NCBI GenBank assembly: GCA_964383325.1
Contig: CAYLGY010000102.1
Span: forward strand, 1 to 8,417
DNA: 8,417 nucleotides
Reading direction: 5' to 3'
From: CAYLGY01 sp964383325
Lineage (GTDB): Bacteria; Pseudomonadota; Alphaproteobacteria; Rhizobiales; Rhizobiaceae
A program made the translations under genes and the position numbers. Numbering within the stretch: position 1 is the stretch's first letter; each line of letters begins with the position of its first letter. This document shows, piece by piece, positions 5,925 to 8,417 of the stretch. Under the pieces are notes generated by a model. The model saw nothing but the letters and a program-made list of their open reading frames with translations, had not been told where the DNA came from and searched no databases.

Positions 5925-7271
5925 CTAGGCCCCGGATTCCGGGGTATCGGTAGGCATGCGGATGGATGCCTCGAATCCGGAAGCAGCGCCGGGACGCGGC
6001 GATTTCAGGCGGAGCGGGCTTCCGATCCGGTCCGCGATGGCTGCGACAATGGCGAGGCCCAGGCCGCTGCCATCCGTGCCTGCATTTCCCCGTTCAAAGC
6101 GGGCTGTAAGGCGGTCGAGCAGATCGCCGGGCAGCACAGGGCCCTCATTGGCGACGGTGAGGTTGCCATCGGCGGCAAGGCTTACCTCGACCGGCGCATC
6201 CTGGCTGCCATGGCGGAGCGCGTTCTCGATCAGGTTCCGGCACAGTATGGCGAAGGCGTCCGGGTCGATGTCGGACAGCACGGGCCTGTCCGGCAGCGCC
6301 AGGCGGATCCGGCCCGGCGGCGCTCCACGTCCGATATCCTCCACCACGACCTCAGCCACTGTCCGCAGATCGGCGCTGCGGTCCATCCTCAGCCTCCCGC
6401 CCTCCGCCCGGGCAAGCTGCATGAGCCGTTCCGAGAGCCGGGTAAGCCGCTTGAGCGTCGTTTCGATCTCGCCGGCGCGCGCTTCGGTGGTCGCCTCGTT
6501 CGTCTCCGATCGCAGGCGCTGGGCCTGTGCGAGGGCGCCCGCGAGCGGCGTGCGCAATTCGTGCGCGGCGCTGGCGGCAAAACTGCGTTCGGCCTCGAAC
6601 GCTTCGCGCAGCCTCGCAAGGAGGCCGTTCAGGGCCTCGGCCAGCGGACCGATCTCGGATGGCAGGCCTTCGGCGGCCACTTCCGACAGGTCGCGGGCGC
6701 CGCGAGCTTCCAGCCGCGCCCGATAGCGGCGCAACGGTTCGAGACTCAGGCGGACGACGAAGACAATCGCCGCCAGCGCGACCGGCAGCACGATCAACAG
6801 GGGCAGGGCAAGCCCGAGCTGGATCTCGCGCGCGACTGCGGCGCGATGCGCGAGGGGTTCAGCGACGGTGATGCGGATCGTTCCTTGCAGCGCCGCATCG
6901 CTGAACAGGCGATGGCTGTCGGTCTGCTGGAAGCCTGGCCCGGCCCAGGCAGGAAAATCGGCGGGGTCGGCGGCGCTGGACTGGAGGAGGATGCGTCCCT
7001 CTGCATCGCGCACGATATAGGTGAAGAATTCATCGCGGTCGCGGATCGGGGCGAGCCGCTGCGTCACACCCTGGTCTTCCCTTCCGACAATATCGGTGAC
7101 GGCAAGCGGCAGGATCCGCTCCGCGGTCTCCTGCAGGGCGCTGTCGAAGACCTCGTCCACCTCGCCCCGGACAATCGACGCGGTACCCATCGCCGCCAGG
7201 AGCCAGAATACCGTCAATGTGAGGCCGAGCGACAATCCGAGGCGCGCCTGAAGGCTCGCGGGCCACCTCAT
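5925..7271 (-). CDS. Sensor histidine kinase (TctE/QseC-type)
   Basis: The 448-residue membrane sensor kinase has TM1 about 11-33, a periplasmic sensor region about 34-151, TM2 about 152-173, a HAMP-like linker about 174-226, then the kinase core. The phosphorylated His is H237 in AAHELRTPLA. The ATP-binding domain has the N box with N346 and N350 in NLIENALRHG, an F-box-like RFERGN (391-396) and the G2 box DGSGLGLAIV (400-409). The G1 position reads VANEGP, with Asn375 where most kinases have Asp. The periplasmic part resembles the 2CSK_N type (VDEVFDSALQETAERILPLAV). The ATG at 7271 overlaps the regulator stop (ATGA), so the pair is co-translated. It should autophosphorylate and pass phosphate to the adjacent regulator. 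The signal is unknown; the PmrB/QseC relatives suggest a cation or envelope cue. Confidence 0.95.
   Translation of the reverse strand: MRWPASLQARLGLSLGLTLTVFWLLAAMGTASIVRGEVDEVFDSALQETAERILPLAVTDIVGREDQGVTQRLAPIRDRDEFFTYIVRDAEGRILLQSSAADPADFPAWAGPGFQQTDSHRLFSDAALQGTIRITVAEPLAHRAAVAREIQLGLALPLLIVLPVALAAIVFVVRLSLEPLRRYRARLEARGARDLSEVAAEGLPSEIGPLAEALNGLLARLREAFEAERSFAASAAHELRTPLAGALAQAQRLRSETNEATTEARAGEIETTLKRLTRLSERLMQLARAEGGRLRMDRSADLRTVAEVVVEDIGRGAPPGRIRLALPDRPVLSDIDPDAFAILCRNLIENALRHGSQDAPVEVSLAADGNLTVANEGPVLPGDLLDRLTARFERGNAGTDGSGLGLAIVAAIADRIGSPLRLKSPRPGAASGFEASIRMPTDTPESGA
5930..5944 (-). terminator. GC-rich hairpin at the kinase stop
   Basis: CCCCGG (5930-5935), ATT, then CCGGGG (5939-5944) forms a tight 6-base-pair hairpin within the last codons of the kinase gene. 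No T tract follows on either strand. It may slow or stop transcription between the convergent kinase and tRNA genes. Confidence 0.3.
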
Positions 7272-7927
7272 GGACGGCCCAGCCTGTAGCCCATGCCGCG
7301 CTCGGTCTCGATGATCGCGCTGCCCAGTTTCTTGCGCAGCCGGCTGACATGGACCTCGATGGTATTGCTCTCCACCTCCTCGTCGAAGGCATAGAGCTTT
7401 TCCTCGAGCTGGGCCTTGGAAAGCAGCTGGCCCGGGCGCGCGAGGAAGGCTTCGAATAGCGCCCATTCGCGGGCCGTGAGCTGAACGGGCCTGCCGTCAC
7501 GGCGAACCGTGCGCGCCGCCAGATCGATCTGGAGCGGCCCGTGCACGACGATCGGGTTCGGATTGCCGCTGTAGCGCCTTGCGACCGAACCGATCCGGGC
7601 TGATAGCTCGGCAAGATCGAACGGCTTGACGAGATAGTCGTCGGCGCCCGCATTCAGGCCTTCGATGCGATCGGAAACCTGGTCGAGCGCGGTGAGGATG
7701 ATGACCGGCGTCACGTCGCCGCGTGCGCGCAGCTCCTTCAGGAACCCGACGCCGCGCCCGTCCGGCAACATCAGGTCGAGCAGGAGCAGATCAAAGGCAG
7801 TGGCACGCAAGGCATCGCCTGCATCGTCAAGCCGCTCCACCCAGTCGACCGAATGGCCGTCGGCGACGATCTGGTCGCGCACCGCGGCCCCCAGCACCGT
7901 GTCGTCCTCGATCAGCAGGATGCGCAT
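7268..7927 (-). CDS. OmpR-family response regulator (TctD/QseB/PmrA-type)
   Basis: The 219-residue protein has a receiver domain at about 1-115 and a winged-helix DNA-binding domain at about 128-217. The acidic pocket is E7-D8-D9, the phosphorylated residue is D51 in LLLLDLMLPDG, and the switch residues are T79 and K101 (LVKPF). The DNA-binding part shows LTAREWALFEAFLARPGQLLSK and the recognition helix region SNTIEVHVSRLRKKL, ending in GMGYRLG. All phosphotransfer residues are intact, so it should be a working partner of the overlapping kinase. AAGGA lies 9 bases before the ATG. The direct repeat at 7971-7988 suggests it controls its own promoter and perhaps the divergent PepSY gene. Confidence 0.96.
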   Translation of the reverse strand: MRILLIEDDTVLGAAVRDQIVADGHSVDWVERLDDAGDALRATAFDLLLLDLMLPDGRGVGFLKELRARGDVTPVIILTALDQVSDRIEGLNAGADDYLVKPFDLAELSARIGSVARRYSGNPNPIVVHGPLQIDLAARTVRRDGRPVQLTAREWALFEAFLARPGQLLSKAQLEEKLYAFDEEVESNTIEVHVSRLRKKLGSAIIETERGMGYRLGRP

Positions 7928-7953
7928 GCCTCACATTCCTTCTTTCCGATGAG

Positions 7954-7988
7954 ATTGAATGGAAAATCCCGCTGAAGGCAAGCTGAAG
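7954..7988 (-). promoter_or_regulatory. Candidate regulator promoter with PmrA/QseB-like direct repeat
   Basis: Read on the minus strand, CTTCAG-N5-CTTCAG (7988-7972) is an exact direct repeat with an 11-base period, one helical turn. Extended by one base the repeat is CTTCAGC twice. Known PmrA boxes have the same geometry (TTAA-type half-sites with a 5-base gap), and these differ by A to C at the fourth base. A -10-like TTCAAT (7959-7954) follows 11 bases later, so the repeat overlaps the -35 position, as expected for activation. The repeat lies 44-61 bases before the regulator start. Confidence 0.45.
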
Positions 7989-8004
7989 CCGGAACGGGCG
8001 CCGC

Positions 8005-8028
8005 CTTCAGCCTCCTGTAAGGTTCAGC
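8005..8028 (+). promoter_or_regulatory. Second CTTCAGC-type element before the PepSY gene
   Basis: CTTCAGC (8005-8011) and GTTCAGC (8022-8028) face the PepSY gene and repeat, in the opposite orientation, the half-site found at 7971-7988. Between them TGTAAGG resembles a degenerate half-site 11 bases after the first. This could be the regulator's site for the divergent promoter. No convincing -10 was found before the ATG at 8073. Confidence 0.3.
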
Positions 8029-8072
8029 GCGCATCCATTGCAGCGACAGGGCATGCCCGCGGAGTCTGGCCG

Positions 8073-8369
8073 ATGAAGAAGATGCTGACAATACTTGCCG
8101 TTCTCGTGGTCCTGCCGGCCGGCGCCGCGCTGGCGGATGACGATTGTCTCGTACCCATGGCCGATTGGCAGCCGCGCGAGGCCGTGACCCGCATGGCGGA
8201 GGCGAATGGCTGGACCGTTCGCCGGATCAAGGTGGACGATGGATGCTACGAAATCGACGGCCGGGATGGAAGCGGCCGCCGGATCGAGGTGACCGTCCAT
8301 CCCGCGACGCTGCAGGTGATCGACTTCGAATATGAGGACGATGACGACGACGACGATGATGATGACTGA
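8073..8369 (+). CDS. Exported PepSY-domain protein with a ten-aspartate tail
   Basis: The 98-residue protein starts at the ATG at 8073, preceded by GGAG at a good distance. Residues 1-21 are a clear signal peptide (KK, hydrophobic core, ALA cleavage site), so the mature protein is periplasmic and about 77 residues. Residues about 30-85 form a PepSY-type domain (PepSY_2/YpeB-like): WQPREAVTRMAEANGW, then VRRIKVDDGCYEIDGRDGSGRRIEVTVHPATLQVIDF. Cysteines 25 and 58 could form one disulfide. The protein ends in ten consecutive Asp residues (89-98), a likely cation-binding tail. It is divergent from the two-component genes and shares their control region, so it is probably a target and possibly a modulator of the kinase. 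The longer in-frame start at 7959 is unlikely because it would bury the signal peptide. The exact biochemical role is unknown. Confidence 0.92.
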   Translation: MKKMLTILAVLVVLPAGAALADDDCLVPMADWQPREAVTRMAEANGWTVRRIKVDDGCYEIDGRDGSGRRIEVTVHPATLQVIDFEYEDDDDDDDDDD

Positions 8370-8375
8370 ACGGCC

Positions 8376-8401
8376 GAACCGGTCGCCAGTCTGCCCGGTT
8401 C
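8376..8401 (+). terminator. Hairpin after the PepSY gene
   Basis: GAACCGG (8376-8382) and CCGGTTC (8395-8401) form a perfect 7-base-pair stem with a 12-base loop, 6 bases past the PepSY stop. No T tract follows within the window. Position favours a terminator. Confidence 0.4.
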
Positions 8402-8417
8402 TCGATCCGCCCGTTCC

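Noticed and set aside
5916..7289. Long open frame (457 codons) on the plus strand opposite the kinase gene
   Set aside because: It mirrors the kinase codons in GC-rich DNA, has a low-complexity Arg/Gly/Ala-rich product and no recognisable domain. The kinase reading has every expected motif.
7959..8072. Longer N-terminus for the PepSY protein
   Set aside because: It would place 38 polar residues before a textbook signal peptide. The ATG at 8073 has a proper Shine-Dalgarno.

Overview
The window is GC-rich chromosomal DNA. Gene content and protein style point to an alphaproteobacterium, most likely Rhodobacterales: a short-form peptide release factor 3, a 1-Cys peroxiredoxin, the YggT/YggU pair, a QseBC/TctDE-type two-component pair and a divergent PepSY protein. 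The order is an inference from protein character; nothing here fixes the genus.

Left part (1-2095), accessory in character. Two tandem, overlapping minus-strand genes encode exported paralogous proteins of a family I do not recognise. The first (765-1544) is complete; the second (1-768) runs off the left edge. They share four cysteines and several strong motifs. A plus-strand gene (1608-2195) for a small helical protein with a central Gly/Ala-rich hydrophobic stretch is divergent from them. Its 3' end looks frameshifted and runs into the peroxiredoxin gene.

Middle part (2095-5700), housekeeping. The minus strand carries prfC (RF3) followed by a 1-Cys peroxiredoxin. The 87-base spacer between them can fold in two mutually exclusive ways, one of which would cover the peroxiredoxin Shine-Dalgarno. 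Divergent from prfC is dut (dUTPase), possibly translated from a leaderless mRNA. Convergent to dut are yggT and yggU; yggU has no standard start codon.

Right part (5775-8417). A tRNA-Ala(CGC) with its own promoter faces the 3' end of a histidine kinase gene. The kinase and its OmpR-family response regulator overlap by ATGA. Divergent from the regulator is a small exported PepSY-domain protein that ends in ten aspartates. The 145-base spacer holds a direct repeat with the geometry of a PmrA/QseB-type box, so a self-regulating circuit including the PepSY protein is plausible.

No insertion sequence, CRISPR array or phage gene was seen. No gap between genes exceeds 300 bases.
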